From Hyperoplus lanceolatus (taxonomy: Eukaryota > Chordata > Actinopteri > Uranoscopiformes > Ammodytidae), in assembly GCA_026929865.2 (NCBI GenBank), contig CM049410.1, positions 7,430,501 through 7,494,500 on the forward strand: a stretch of DNA of 64,000 bases. Direction: 5' to 3'. The notes beneath the pieces are model-generated. The model saw only the letters and a list, made by a program, of their open reading frames with translations, was not told the origin of the DNA and made no database searches. The position numbers were made by a program, and so were the translations under genes. Of this stretch, positions 36,190-49,830 are shown piece by piece. Numbering within the stretch: the stretch's first letter is position 1; each line of letters begins with the position of its first letter.

Positions 36190-36437
36190 GGTTAGGCCTG
36201 GACTATACAGCGCTGCAGAAAATTAATCTGTCTACATTTTTGTTCATTCATTCAAACTGGTGAAGGCTACCGCTGACTAGAAACACAGACGCATGCCCAT
36301 CTCCAAACCAATCAATGTCCAGTATAGGGGGCACAGCCCATTCAGGTGACGGAACACAGGATGTCGGTATGTCATATGCAAATATGAAACCAAACCTACG
36401 TAGATCAAATCCATACAGGGGACTAAAAAGAGTTCCT
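36190..36437 (+). repeat. Gene-unit 3' flank, unit 1
   Basis: Homologous to 33,590-33,842 and to 52,390-52,626. It ends at AGTTCCT (36,431-36,437), where the 13.6-kb transposon block begins. The same heptamer marks the other side of the block at 50,060-50,066. Confidence 0.8.
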
Positions 36438-36771
36438 CAGATATTTAGGGATTGTGACCCACACCTTGCCTTCTCTTTATTCTGCCAAATTTGCCCCTTG
36501 GTTGCCCAGCTTGGATTGGATTTTAAGAGGTGGAACTATCTCCCTTTGTCATTGAGAGGTATGATTAATGTGGTAAAGATGAATGTCTTGCCAAGATTTC
36601 TATTTCAGCGCACTAATTTATTGGTACTTGATGGTACTATTACTTCCTCCTTGTGGGGGGGTAAGACAGCCAGGATAAGAAAGACGGTCTCGTCTTACCA
36701 AATTTTCTTCTATATTATTGGTCAGCACAAATGCATAAATTAACTTGTGTCATTCCCCCGATCTATTATAA

Positions 36772-39700
36772 TAATTTTTATTTGAGGGCGCCTTACAGAG
36801 CACTCGAGGTCACCTTACAGGGCAGTGTTTAAAAAACAAAATCAACAATCATAAACACAAGAAAAAGATACATTGAAACAATTTACACAAGTGGGGTGAA
36901 ATGGGTGGGAGACAATAAACTAGATTGAATATGTCAGTTTAAAAAGATGTGTTTTTAGACGGGACTTAAAAGTAGAGAGTGTCAGAGTTACGGATGTCGG
37001 ATGGGAGGGTGTTCCAGAGGTGGGGGGCAGATGGGCTGAATGCCCTGGACCCCATGGTGATCAGGCGGGTGGGTGGTACAGTTAGTTAAATCAAAGAGGA
37101 GGACCAGAGGGTGCGGGTGGGTGTATTGGTGTGTAGAAGTTCACAGATGTATGGAGGGGCGAGGTTGTGGAGGGCCTTGAAGGTGAGGAGCAGAATCTTG
37201 AAATCGATGCGGGTTTTGACTGGGAGCCAGTGAAGCTGTTGAAGGACAGGTGTGATGTGATTAATGGACGGAGTTCTGGTGATGATGCGAGCAGCAGAGT
37301 TCTGGACCAGTTGGAGTTTGCGGATGGACTTGAGGGGGAGACCAAAGAGGAAGGAGTTACAGTAATCGATGCGGGAAGTGACCAGGATGTGAACAAGGAT
37401 GGCTGTGCTATGGGGTGTAAGGGATGGGCGGAGGCGGTTGATGTTGCGTAGATGGTAATAGGCAGACCTGGTGATGTTATTAATGTGAATGATAGTGTGC
37501 TGTCGAGGATGACACCCAGACTCTTAATCTGAGGGGAGGGGGAGACTGAAGTGTTATTGATAGTGATGGAAAAGCTGTCAGGTTTTGTCTGGGTTAATTT
37601 GGTGCCGATGAGGAGAACTTCTGTTTTATTGCTGTTAAGTTTGAGAAAGTTGCAGGTGAACCAGGTTTTTATTTCAGAGATGCAATCAGTAAGGGAAGTG
37701 GGCGGGAGAGTGGACGAGGGCTTGGTGGAGAGGTAGAGCTGGGTGTCATCAGCATAGCAGTGGAAATGAATGTCAAATTTGCGGAAGATCTTGCCGAGGG
37801 GAAGGAGGTAAATAATGAAGAGTAGGGGCCCTAGGACAGAGCCCATGGGAACACCTGAGGTGACGGGGGAGGGGATGGATTTAAAAGACTTTGGTTGGAC
37901 AAATTGAGTACGGTCAGAAAGATAAGAAGTGAACCAGTCAAACGGAGTGTCGGTGATGCCAATGGAGGATAGTCTGTTGAGGAGCGTGGTGTGACAGATG
38001 GTATCAAAGGCTGCACTCAGGTCCAGGAGGATGAGGATGGTGAGTAGTCCAGAATCAGCTGCCATAAGGAGGTTGTTGGTGATCGTGGGCGGAATCCGGA
38101 CTGGAACGGTTTGTAAAGGTAATTGTCAGATAGGTGAAAATGGAGTTGGGAGGCAACTGTCTTTTCCAGGATTTTGGAGATGAAGTAAGAGGAGTGGATG
38201 ATTGCAGAAATGAGAGGAACTAGGGAGGGGAGGGAGGCCTTAACCAGATTTGTGGGTAGGGGGTCAAGTTGACAGGTAGATGGCTTGGATTTCCGAATGA
38301 GTTCAGTGATTTCTGAGATAGCAGGGAGCTGGAAGGAGGAGAATGAGTGTGTGGAAGGGTGAACGTTGGCTGAGATATTTAGATGAGGGGTTGATCCAAG
38401 GTGCTGGTGAATGTTTTTGATTTTATCAATGAAAAAGGACATCATGAAGTTGCAGAAGGAGGTTGTGTACAGGTGAGGGGGGAGAGAATCCTTTGGTTGG
38501 GCAATTTTGGTAAGTAGGGCAAAGAGTGACTTAGAGTTTCCTTTGTTGGCAGTGATCATATTGGAGTAGTAGTGGGTTTTAGTGCTGGCAATGTAGTCCT
38601 TATAATGCAAGATGTGGTTCTTGTACATCTCTTTGTGAATACTGAGACCAGTTTTCCTATGAAGACGTTCAAGTTGCCGACCTTTGGCTTTCATTAAACG
38701 GAGATCGGGAGTGAACCAAGGGGCAGAGACGGAAAAGGAAACAGATCTGGTTTTCAATGGGGCAAGGGATTTAAGGATATTATTGAGTCCAGTGTTGTAA
38801 TGAGAGACCAGATCATCAGGAGTGGATAGATTGTGAATGTCAGGGAGGCAGGAGGTGTGGATTCTTGAAGTGAGAGTGGCAAGGTCAATATTCTTTATAT
38901 TAGGAAATGAAATAGGGCGGGGTTTTTTGAGATGGAGAGAGTGAGTTTAAATGTAAATGAGAGGAGAAAATGGTCAGTTATGGGGAGTTCATCAGCTGTG
39001 AGATCAACAGGGGTGACACCAGGGCAGCAGAATAAGTGCAGAATGTGTCCTTTCGGGTGTGTGGGGAAAGTGGTATGTTGTTGACATCCAACACTCTCTA
39101 AACAGGAAGTAAAGTCTTTGGTGAGAGGCAGATTGATATTGTCCATGTGAATGTTAAAATCACCCAGTATAATTATGTTTGGTGAGAGAGAGGATACATG
39201 GGTGAGAAAGGCAGCAAAGTCATTTAAAAATGCATTATTCGGTTTAGGGGGGCGGTATACAGTGGCAATGATGGTTGGAGTGGGACCAGACAACTCGCAG
39301 ACAACAGATTCAAACGAGCTGCAGACAGGCACTGACACCGACGAGACCTTCAACTTATCGCGGTAAATCATCGCGAGACCTCCTCCCCGGCGAGAGCCAC
39401 GGGGTTGACAGATGTAAACAAACCCGCTAGGAGTGGATTCAATCAGCTGAGAGAAGTCGTTGAGCTGTTGCCATGTCTCGGTTAAACATAGAAAGTCTAG
39501 CTTGCGATCAGTGATGATATCCTGGATGAGATTTCCTTTGCTTGTCAGTGAGCGGATATTAAGCAGAGTGAAGTTGAGTGCGGTGTTGTCACAGCTGACG
39601 GAGCTAGACGACCGAGCTAGGCGGGCCAACACACTGTGGTCGACAGCCCGGCTGGTTGAGCGTGGAGGGGGAGGAGAGCTGGACCAGATGGACTTAATTC

Positions 39701-39995
39701 CTGTAGAGCTGTTGTGGTGGAAATTCCTGCAGGACCCTCGGTGGATGTATCTACGGCGGGGCTGGAAAGCGATGTCCGGGTGGAGGTGGAAAGCCTCCAG
39801 CATAGGTCCGGGCAGGTGACAGCGGAGCCGGAGCAGGTCAATGGCTGAGTACTGGAGCAAACCTGTCACTGGTAGATGAGCAGGCATTAATAAGATCCAG
39901 ACACACATTGTAGACCTTGGCAGCATCAACGGCCATTATGGTGTTAGCTTGAGACCCAGTCCTGTTTCTCCTCTACACTACCGGCTTTACTCACA
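36772..39995 (-). mobile_element. L2-clade LINE, minus strand (block 1)
   Basis: Minus-strand frames carry, from 39,929 down, an endonuclease domain (LNIRSLTSKGN, FLCLTETW, GGGLAMIYRDKL, IIILGDFNIHMDN), then a linker (38,757-38,017). The reverse transcriptase follows (38,065-37,091) with [33 protein letters not shown] and the catalytic [10 protein letters not shown]. Frames are split into three by frameshifts and a small deletion near 38,090 relative to block 2. The 3' end carries the AAGGTGACCTCGAGTG-type tail and ends in an ATT-rich end, as in fish L2 elements. The element interrupts L1-A, is older than the gene duplication because it is shared by both blocks, and is inactive. Confidence 0.88.
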
Positions 39996-40676
39996 ATTCA
40001 TTGCCCAGTAATCCTTCTGCTTTCACAAAGAATCCAATTGTGCAAACTACTTTGAGGATTTGGTTCCAATTTAGGCGCCATTTTAAGTTTTCCTCTGCAT
40101 CCACTCTGATACCCATAGTGAACAATCACCTATTCCCCCCCATCTGTTGGGAATATCTCCTACATCTTATGGCAAAATTGAGGCATTAAAGTGTTCAGAG
40201 ACCTTTATAAAGACGGCACTTTTGCTACTTTTTCAGACGTGTCCAAAGATTTTAATTTACCTACACCCCATTTTATTTATGTACTTTCAAATTAGGCATT
40301 GTGCCTCTTCTCTTTTTTCATGTTATCTCTCCCTCGCTATTAACCAACCATGGGAAGACCTTCTGACCTTAAAACCTCAGCAGAAATCACTAGTATCTAA
40401 GATTTATGACAAACTCATGGCTCTGGAAAACAATTCCGCTGTCAAAAGCAAAAATGCTTGGGAGCGTGAGCTTGGGGTAGATTTGACAGATCAATGGTAG
40501 GATAAGGCTGTATACAGTACTCGAGTTGTAAAAAAAAATCAGGGGGGATGGTGGATTGGATTTAACATTTAGGAACATATCATTTGTGCTGATGACAGTG
40601 CATATGATGGGAGACCAACGGTGTACCCTTATGATTATTGTTTAAGCACAGATAGAGATAATTGTTATATTATATT

Positions 40677-42039
40677 CAGTGCTTAAAATGGGGGGGGGGG
40701 GGGGTGCCAGTACTCCCTTATTGTCATATTAGCTTCCAAATCACTAAACCATTGTAATATTCTGAATCTTTAGTGAAGATGCAAAGATTCAACAGCCTCT
40801 CCATTATTCAGGTGTTGTGCTGATACAAATAGGCCTAATAGGTTGGCAAAGCAAGGCTACCTAAGATGCGACCGTGCAAAGCACGCTAGCAGAATGTTTG
40901 CCCTTGCAAGATCTTTGCACTTACTTTATGCCACAGTTACTGTATGTAAGGTTTAGACACATCAATATTGTATGGGGTGTGATAGCACTGCTAAGCTTTC
41001 CACATCAGTATAACAACCATCTGCCACCTTCTATGAAAAGCAGAAATATTTAATTTTCAAATTTTCTTAGGAAATAATAGATAATTATGATGACAGTATC
41101 TCTCATTTAAAAATCCACTTGTGCTGTCAGAAACACTGATATTAAGGAATGTTCCAGACAAAACTAGTAAAATTGCAAGAGGGGAAATCTAATTTATGTA
41201 AAAGAAATAAAAAAATAAAACCTGTGGAACGCAACATGCAATCGACTTTGATTGTTCCTGTGAGAGATTTCATTCTTGCTGTTTTGTTTCCAAATGTTTT
41301 ATGAATAAAAACAAAACGTTTATATAAACATCACCCTTTAGTTTCTTTTTTTAATTCGCCCCTTGCATCAACCTTAAAACATTTACAGTAAGCAGCCTGA
41401 GCCGATAGAAGAGAAGGCTTTGGGGGAGCGCTTGCTGAGAGGAAGAGAGTGATCCCGATGTTGCAGCAGCAGCATCGTTGGAGGCGGAAGCAGCACTAGG
41501 CTTGTTTACAGGCTTAAATAAGCGATACGCTTAACAAACAGTTGTGTAAGTCGGTTTGGATAAAGTAGGAAGTGAATAAGCTTTTACGCACAGCATTTAC
41601 TATCCGAAAGAACAAGTTAACGTGTGAGAAAAGTCGCCGAGTAGCCTACTAACTGCATTTGCAAAGGAGAGACTGCGCTCTGTGGACGTGATTGACGGTT
41701 GACCACAGGAAAGAAGGTGGTGATGCGATGGGTGATTTTGGAGGCGGGCTTTAGCCGTGGCCATCCAATCAGAAGCTAGGAATGGTAATGGTATATTATA
41801 TAGACATTTTTTAATTGGCTGAAAAAATTTAAAGACATTTCCCCTGCCCTGGCAAGTGCCGGAATCGAGTGCAGAGTGGAGTACCGGCAGCATATGCGCC
41901 GGCGTTACTAAATGTTGAAATAGTGGTAATATTTCCACATTCATTGATAAAATAACAGGAGATGGCCGTTTTAGAAGGGGGATGATTTTGCGATATTTAT
42001 TTCCAAGGGGGATGGCATCCCCCCTCAACTCGACTACTG
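40677..42039. mobile_element. hAT-like non-autonomous transposon inside L1-A (block 1)
   Basis: The ends are imperfect inverted repeats: CAGTGCTTAAAATGGGGGG followed by GTGCCAGTACTCCCTT on the left, and the complement CAGTAGTCGAGTTGAGGGGG followed by TGCCATCCCCCTTGG on the right. The L1-A protein is interrupted exactly across this interval. A clean 8-bp duplication is not visible. The tract TCCCTT at 40,714-40,719 is the empty site of the L2 inserted in the second block. Confidence 0.65.
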
Positions 42040-42392
42040 GCTGTACATACTGTAGTATACGCTCATCTTCTCCTTGTGCCATGCTGCAGCTTATACAGTT
42101 TAAAGTGTTACATAGAGTCCATTTTAGCAAATCCAGACTATCTGAAATGTATCCAAATGTTGAGGACCAATGTGACAGATGCCACGCCTCCTCTTGTAAC
42201 TTGAGTCATGTGTTTTTTTACTGTGCCAGACTAAACAGATTCTGGAATGACTTTTTGTATGACCATGACAAAGGTTCTAGGAGCCCAAATTAAAACAGAC
42301 CCCTTTATTGCAATATTTGGAACCCCATCTCAACAACCCCATATCACAGCCTTACAATCAGAAACATTAGCCTTGACTTCCCTTCTGGCAAG

Positions 42393-43961
42393 ACTAGGGC
42401 CGTTTGCCTGTTCCGTGCTGCATGAATATTCAGCACGATTCCCCCCTCTCCACTCCCCTTGCTGGCCCGTGGTCACACTGCTCGTGGCCTGGGCATGATT
42501 GCACCTTGCCTACGTCACCGTGCGAGTTTAGGATTTGGAGCCTAGTCTACTTGTAGGCTATACGACTGTTTGTGAATATTTTCATCCGGCCAAATTTGCA
42601 TCATATGTTCCACTTCCACATTAGAGCAACGAGAATCCTTAAAGATATCCTATTATACTACTTTTCTGGTCTTCATTTCTTGTTAAAAACTGCTATAGAG
42701 CAACCTGACACGAATCACATCACAAAAAACTATGTAGATTTTCGGGACACTCTTCCTCTTACCCTAGCGAGCACAGCAGTCTCTCTCTACACACTGCTTT
42801 GAGCATCTCCGCCCCTCCCCCCCTGCTGCAAACCCCACTCCGTTGTGATTGGTTACCTTCCTTCCTTCCAGCAGTGGGACATGTTCAGGAAGCTGGGGGC
42901 ATGCAGCTGGAGCTTGCCTGAGCGGCAGCATTACCTTACATGGAAGCATGACAGAAACGACCCGAGCGTGACAGAAATAATCCGGAAATTTGAACGGGTT
43001 CGGCTCGACCGGCTGCCATAGTGTTTAGTGCTCTGCATAGCCTCCCCAGACGGTGAGCAGGGAATATGTCGAAATGCATGTACGTAATTATTTGATACTC
43101 TAGTATGGTTAAACTTGACTATAAATCATTATAACAACGTTCATAGGTCATAAAAGTCGAAAAGTATCATAGGTCCTCTTTAAGCTATTGTTTTTTTAAA
43201 ATGTAGCCTTGACGTAATAGGTTGCGGTGGACAGTGTCATATTTGTGCAGCACGCTGTTTATTATTAATATAACGGCCCGTCATCAGACCATACGTACCG
43301 GATGGTTTTATACACATCGATCGCTCTATCAAGTAATCCAAGTCAGAACTTTTTGTATGGGCAGGCAGAGATCGTTATTTTAAGTGTCTTTATAAAGTTT
43401 CTTGTTAAACCTTAGTGTAGGCTACTGTTTCCTTATCACCGGGCCGCGGAGTCCCGTTGTGTGTTGTTTTGGGTTCGTCTCCACCGCCATGCGTAAAGAC
43501 AGTATTATGACAGCTGACGGGAGGAAAAAGAAAAAAATCATCTGACGAACGTGAGTAAACACAAAAACCTTTTTGCTTTGCTTTCTGCGCTCACCTAATT
43601 AGCTCTCTCCCTCCTGTATTAGCCCACACCTAGGCCTACACACACGTTAATTCTCACACATTTTATGTAGCTACATGTCCAAGTGGTGGGCAATTCTGGT
43701 GCCGACTAGTAAGGCAGCGGATGTTAACGGACTATGCATCCTTAATAAATTCACGTCAGGAACGCCGCCTGTGCGCTTGCTTGTGCTCATGTCATCTCAT
43801 TAGCATCTGTACTTTGGCCACGGCACACCTCTCCCAAGTGTGCCGTGGCCAAGGGGCTGTTCCGTGCTGGAATAAGGATGGGGTGGTCACACAAACGTTC
43901 TAGACTTTAGTATGCAAATGAGCTTGGGCACGGGGCCGTGGCCCTAGTGTGAGTGGCCCCT
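42393..43961. mobile_element. Second terminal-inverted-repeat transposon inside L1-A (block 1, left end deleted)
   Basis: The right end reads GGCCCTAGTGTGAGTGGCCCC. Its inverted partner, GGGCCCACTCACACTAGGGCC, is missing here but survives in the second block at 62,045. Block 1 shows GCAAGACTAGGGCCG, consistent with a roughly 110-bp deletion at a short shared word. The L1-A protein tail resumes immediately after the right end. No coding frame is visible. Block 2 in turn has lost the right end, so the full element can only be inferred by comparing blocks. Confidence 0.7.
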
Positions 43962-44480
43962 AACAGTGAAAGGCTGTGCTAATAGATTTGAAAGAAAATG
44001 GGATTCTTTTATAACTTATTTAAATTCTTTATCAACCCAGGCCCAAGACTGAACCCCCCCCCCTCTTTTTATGTATTTATATACTTTCTTTTAACTGTTT
44101 ATTTGTGTTCCTAACTTTATTTAGTCGATGCTTGTTTTTTTTTGTTTTTGTTGTTGTTTTTATTTTCCATTTATGTTTCTAAACATTTTTGTATGAAAAC
44201 CCATTTCTTTATTTTTATGATGTATTTTGATTTCATTTGAACTCAGAGACAGTTGTTCCTTGTGTTTGTTCTTTTTTTTTGTATAATTCTTTTTTTTTTG
44301 TTTTTTTTAACAATAAGCAAACAACAAACAAACAACACCAGACAATACATACAAACTAAGAAAAGAGAGAAGAAAGAAGAAAAAGGACAAATGTATATGT
44401 TGTTCATTATTTGTAAAATACTTTTTACATGAAGTTATATATTATGTCAGCCGAGAGGAATAAGTAATTCATCGCATGAT

Positions 44481-44516
<36 letters not shown>

Positions 44517-44527
44517 AAACATTTAAA

Positions 44528-44567
<40 letters not shown>
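44481..44567. repeat. (AC)n microsatellites in the L1-B 3' region
   Basis: AC runs at 44,481-44,516 and 44,529-44,567, absent from the second block because of a deletion there. Confidence 0.95.
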
Positions 44568-44571
<4 letters not shown>

Positions 44572-47212
44572 AGAAAAATCCATGCCCTGTGATCTCCACC
44601 GTAGTTCCCCCCTCCCTTCTTAGCAATGCTACAAGCTTTATTTTCTCATAGTGCCTCATAGATGCGTTTCCATACTTCATTAAATTGTTTTGTTTTTCAT
44701 ACAATGCCAAAAGGCGTGTATGAGGGAGTCTTGAGAGCCACACTTCACACACTGGTCAGAGGAGTCAGCATAAAACTTATGTAATTTATCTCTAGTATAA
44801 TATATTCTTGTCATCAGTTTATATTGTATTAACCTGAGATTTTCATTTGTGGTAATTTTATTTGTAAGATACAAGCATTTCCTCCATTTTATATTGGCTT
44901 CTTTGAATTGGAGATCTTTATTCCATTTTTCACAGAGCTTATGCATTGAGTAGTGTTTAGATTCTTCCTTCAAGAGAATATTATATATGCTACCAATTAA
45001 CTGTTTCTTGTTTCCTTTTATAAACATAACCTTCTCAAATGGTCCTTGAACCAAATCATATTGTAAATTAAAGTTTTCCATTATCCAGTTTTTTAGCTGT
45101 AAATATCTAAACGATTCTTGGTTTGACAGTTTGAATTTAATCTGAAGCTCTGTGAATGGTGAACCCTATTGTGCAAAATTAGATCTGACAATTGATTAAT
45201 TCCCCTTGTACTCCAATTGAGCTCGTCATTCTGGATTTTAATTGATGGATTATTACAAAGTTCTGTGTTCCTAGGGATACTAATCTGCGCTCCAAGTATT
45301 TTTCCAATTTTGTTCCATGAATTTAAAGTGCTGTTTGTAACAAAGTTTGATACTTTTATATTGCGTTTTGTAAACAAAGCTGTGAACAGGCTTTGGGGTT
45401 TTAATTGGTTACTTTCTATATCAATCCAGGGTTCTTCAGCTGTATTATTGATTATCCGATCTATGTAAAACAACTGTGATGCATAGAAGTACAGTTCTAA
45501 ATTTGGAAGTTTAAGACCACCTTCTGTTCTTACATTTTGAAGAAGAGTTCTACTCAGTCAATGTGCTTTATTAGACCAGACAAACGAGATGAGTAAAGAG
45601 TTTAATTGTGTGAAGAATTGTTTTGGAGGAATTAAAGGTATTGTTTGGAAGATAAAGAGAAATTTTGGTAACCACATCATTTTAAAAAGATTTATCCTTC
45701 CAATTATATTTATGGGCAGGTCTGACCATTTCTTAATACTAATTTTTAATTCATTTATTAGAGAGATGAAGTTATCTTTGTATAATTGTGTTTTTTCAGG
45801 GCTTATGATGTAACCTAAGTATTTTAAGTTTTTTTTTCTACTGAAGGTTCTTTAAATCTTCTGGGATGCACACTCCTTTATTGATTTGCATCAGTTCAGT
45901 TTTCACAATATTCATTTTATAACCAGATATTTTAGAAAATTTGTCTATGATCTTCATTACCTTTGGAAGAGATGTTTTAATATTAGTTAAATATAACAAT
46001 ACATCGTTTATATTTTTGTTTATCTACACTCACTTCTTCTGTTTGTCTAATTTTCTGAGCCAATGGCTGAATGGCCAACGCAAATAAGGAGGGGGATAAC
46101 GGGCATCCTTGTCTAGTGCCTCTTTCTAACCTAAATATTTCAGATAAAGTCCCATTAACATACCCTGTGATGTTGGTAATTTATAAATCGTCTTTATCAT
46201 GGTAATTATTTCATCAGGAAATCCAATTAATTCTAATACTTTAAAAAGATATACCCATTCTAAACGGTCAAAGGCTTTCTCTGCATCCACAGCCATCAAT
46301 GTCAGATCAATCTTTTGCCTTTTAGCATATTGAATTAATGATATATAAGTTCTAATATTAGTTTTGAGACTCCTATTTTGTATAAAGCCAGTTTGATTAT
46401 GGTGGATTATATCAGGTAATAATTTGTCTTTACGATTATTTAGGACTTTGGTAATAATCTTATTGTCACTATTTATTAAACTTATAGGTCGAAAATCAGA
46501 TGGTTTGTTGCACTCCCGTCCTGGTTTTGGTATCATGTTGATAATTGTTTGATACATTGTTTGTGGAAGAGCCTGGTGCTTCCATGCATTATTAATAACT
46601 TTCAATAATAGTGGGTTAATCTGTGTCTAGAATATAGAATAGAATTCAATTGGGAATCCATCATTTCCTTATGCCTTTTTTGGGAGAAAACCATCAATTG
46701 CACTTTTGACTTCCGATATTGTTATTTCCTTTTTTAGGTCGTCTTTTTGTTCATCAGAGAGACATTTAAGTTTAACTGACTTTAGAAAGGGCATTGGGTC
46801 AGTTTTCTCAGTTATATCAGATTTATATAAATTTCCATAGAATGTTGCAAATTTCTTATTAATTATTTCATTGTCTATTATTAGCTTGTTGGAAGTGTCC
46901 TTTAATGCTACGTTGTGCCTTTTAACTACTCTTTTAACTAAGGCGCTCAGTTGTTTACCCGTGTTATTAGCCGTTATATACGATATTTTATTTGAGTTAT
47001 GCTTAATGTCTTGAACCTTTTTAAGTAGAAGATTATCATATTCAAATTTTAATTTTTGCAGTTTTTCTAAGTCTTCTTTCGCATGTGTTTGTTTATGGAT
47101 ATTACGAAGAGAATGCATTGCTTTTTCTACTCTGTCAATCTCTTTATCTAGTTCTTTCTTCTTTCTAACTGAAAATGATATCATTATCCCTCTTATATAC
47201 GCCTTAAAGCGG

Positions 47213-48124
47213 CTACGAGTAACATTTAAATATCTTTTAAACAGCCTCATGTTTCCTCTGATAATCATAAATTACCTTTAACAGCAAACGAGACCATCAG
47301 TGCAAAGAAAGACGTTTTTAAATAGTTTTTATTACTTCTTTTGGTCTGGTCGCACACCCAGTCCGATTTTCGGTTCGCTCGTGCAAGCTCTATGGTCACA
47401 TATCCGTATTGGTCGCAGATTTCAGTGTGGCGCAGCAACGTGAATTGAGAAGCCTATCCCTCCAGGTGAGGGAAGGGGAGCGGGAGCCTTGTTTGATACA
47501 GTTATTTGTTGTCATAATGACTGATAACGGGGCTGAACCATCAAAGAAAAAAAAGAAAATGCAATGAAGAAAAGCTAAAAGGGAGAGTGATATAGGCTAC
47601 GGGGGGACGAGGGCGTTGCCAAGCAACGTGTATACAATTTCACGCGAGCGAAACTAGACTGCAGTGTCTACTCCTAAATGAATGAGCGGTTGGTACTAAC
47701 ACAAAGTTTGCTTTGCTTCACCATCATCAGATAACCATTATCTGAAATAGTCATTATTTACATCAACAACACAAACACATTACCTCATCGTGATCCATAC
47801 TAACTGCCGTCTCTCGTTCATTCGCTTTCTGTGAGGAGTCGGACACATCTTTCAGCTCCGTGAGAGAGAGTAGTTAGCAATCAGCATTGCAATCAGGTGC
47901 GTGTGGCAGTGACTGGCATTAGTTCATGCAGTGTCAAAACCACTCTCACGGAGCTGAAAAGAGTCCTCACACTTTCAACACACGGACATGCACTATATTG
48001 CTCCCTTCTCAGTTCACACTCACGCGCCTGGCACGTGCTAGTAAACAGCTTTGCGACAGCGGGCGTCGTAAAAATACTACCGCTTTTGTCCAAAGGGGAC
48101 GCCAACGTGCCATGTTACTCGTAG
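47213..48124. mobile_element. DNA transposon inserted in L1-B linker
   Basis: Starts CTACGAGTAACAT and ends ATGTTACTCGTAG, a 13-bp perfect inverted repeat. It splits the L1-B protein at Phe-Lys-Ala (TTTAAAGCC on one side, TTTAAGGCG on the other, on the coding strand), so an 8-9 bp target duplication with two later changes is likely. Such a length fits hAT-type insertion. Its 912 bp encode no transposase. Removing it restores a plausible WDTFKA-YIRG continuity. Confidence 0.8.
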
Positions 48125-48653
48125 TGGCTTTAAATGTATCCCATATAATATCTATTGGAGGACTATCAGTAGAAGAAGCGTTATCTATATTTGTGCTTTT
48201 AAATATATCAATATGTTTTTTTATGTAATTAAGAAATTGATTATCAGTTAAATATTTTCGATTCATTCTCCAGATTTTATGAGAAAACTTATTTGTTGGT
48301 GGTTTCATTACACACGTATGAAAATGTAGTCTATTCGACTATACGATTTATGAGCATGCGAGTAATGTGTGTAATCCCTACCTTTGGGCTGCATTACCCT
48401 CCACATATCATGTAATTCATTTGTATAAATAAATTCTAAAAGTTTTGTTGTTGGTTTTGCTTTTCTATTTTTACATGAGCTGTCATGTGTGTTAAATATG
48501 TTGTTAAAGTCACAGCCTAATATAATTTTTCCTGTTGGAGTCATATAAAGTACTTTCTGAGTGAAGGTAGACTCAAATACCTCCCCCACCCACTGTCTCT
48601 TTAAGAAATTGTATTTCCCCGGGTTTGAAATGGAGCGCTTGAAGAAAGACTAT

Positions 48654-49830
48654 GGCCCAATCCCAAATGACTCCCTAGGTACTCCCACTCCGTGAGCGAG
48701 TGTGACTCGCTGTGGAGTCACACTCGCGGCTGTGAAGTACCACTCGATCATTAAGGGCGAGGGTATAACAACGGTGCGGCTTTGGCAAGCCCTCGCCTCT
48801 GTCAGACGGAAACAGGAAGAAGACACTAGTTTGTTAAGTCTTTATTTCTCACCCTAAAATAGAATTCCACCACATTTATATTTGACCTGAAACACTCTTT
48901 ACATTCATATTCAGCTTCGCATGTAAGAGTAAAATGTAGTATTGAATAAAAACATGCTTTTTTGGCTGCATAATTTATTTGTTGTTAAACATTTTCTAAC
49001 TGCATATTCTTAATTTTACCAGCTCAGTCTGTAGTGGAGAACACGGGTGGGTGTTTGATCCGCTGTTTAATCATCCTTTTAGTTTACATGCACAGCATAC
49101 AAAACCAGGGAAAATAATAATAGTCTGCTAAAGCATGTATTCCACTTGTCATGATCTGCCATTACGACCGGCGAATCGCGGCAGTTAATTAGCGTGCATA
49201 AATTGTAATTCACTGCAAAGGGTGGTCATAAATAAGAAAAGTCATGCGCTCCAGCTGACTGACGTCACCGCCGCTATTACTACCCCTCATCAGCTGTACC
49301 AGAAACACAAATCTTACTAACAATTTAAGGAAATAATAATCACTGTCCCTTACTAACTTGTGGGCATTTTCTTCATCTGCTTCGTTTTATCTTTTTCCAC
49401 GCCTTGAAAATACAATAACGGTAGACAAGTGGCATAATCAAATCAACAAGTGTAAAACAACATGTTCGTTCCGAAATTGTAGGCTACCCTCCGGTTCCGT
49501 CATTTAGGGCTATGCATAAAAATAATCAATCAAATGTCTGTTTGAGGTAAGAGAACGTTTCATTTATAATTCGGGAAACAAACTCCTTGGAACTCTCATT
49601 TGTAAGTTAGCTCCTCCATTCCGGACATAATTGATTGGCGGACACCTGTGTCAAACGTAGGGCTGAGCCAACGTCGATGCAGACTCGATGATCGAGGGCT
49701 TTATCACCCACTTACACTCGAGGCTCGATGGTTTGGGACGACACTCAATATGGCGGGCCCTCCCCGTGAACGCGCAAACGGAGGGATAGTGGATAGGGTT
49801 AGGGTGTAGGGGGTGGATCTAGATTGGGCC
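48654..49830. mobile_element. DNA transposon inserted in L1-B endonuclease
   Basis: The ends GGCCCAATC and GATTGGGCC are inverse complements, and TAT flanks both sides (48,651-48,653 and 49,831-49,833). Joining the flanks with one TAT restores the L1-B endonuclease reading SSDIVFLQ, which independently confirms the boundaries. The 1,177-bp interior has no transposase frame. Inner words CACTCGCGG and CTCGAGGCTCGATGG lie near the two ends. The 3-bp duplication does not decide the superfamily. Confidence 0.85.

Noticed and set aside
36315-36480. Small frame MSSIGGTAHSGDGTQDVG as a conserved peptide gene (three copies)
   Set aside because: It is part of the duplicated 3' flank, the upstream copy is disrupted, and no promoter or splice context supports it.
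37167-37736. Plus-strand frames inside the L2 region (and the matching frames at 53,343-55,410)
   Set aside because: They are antisense shadows of the minus-strand LINE protein.
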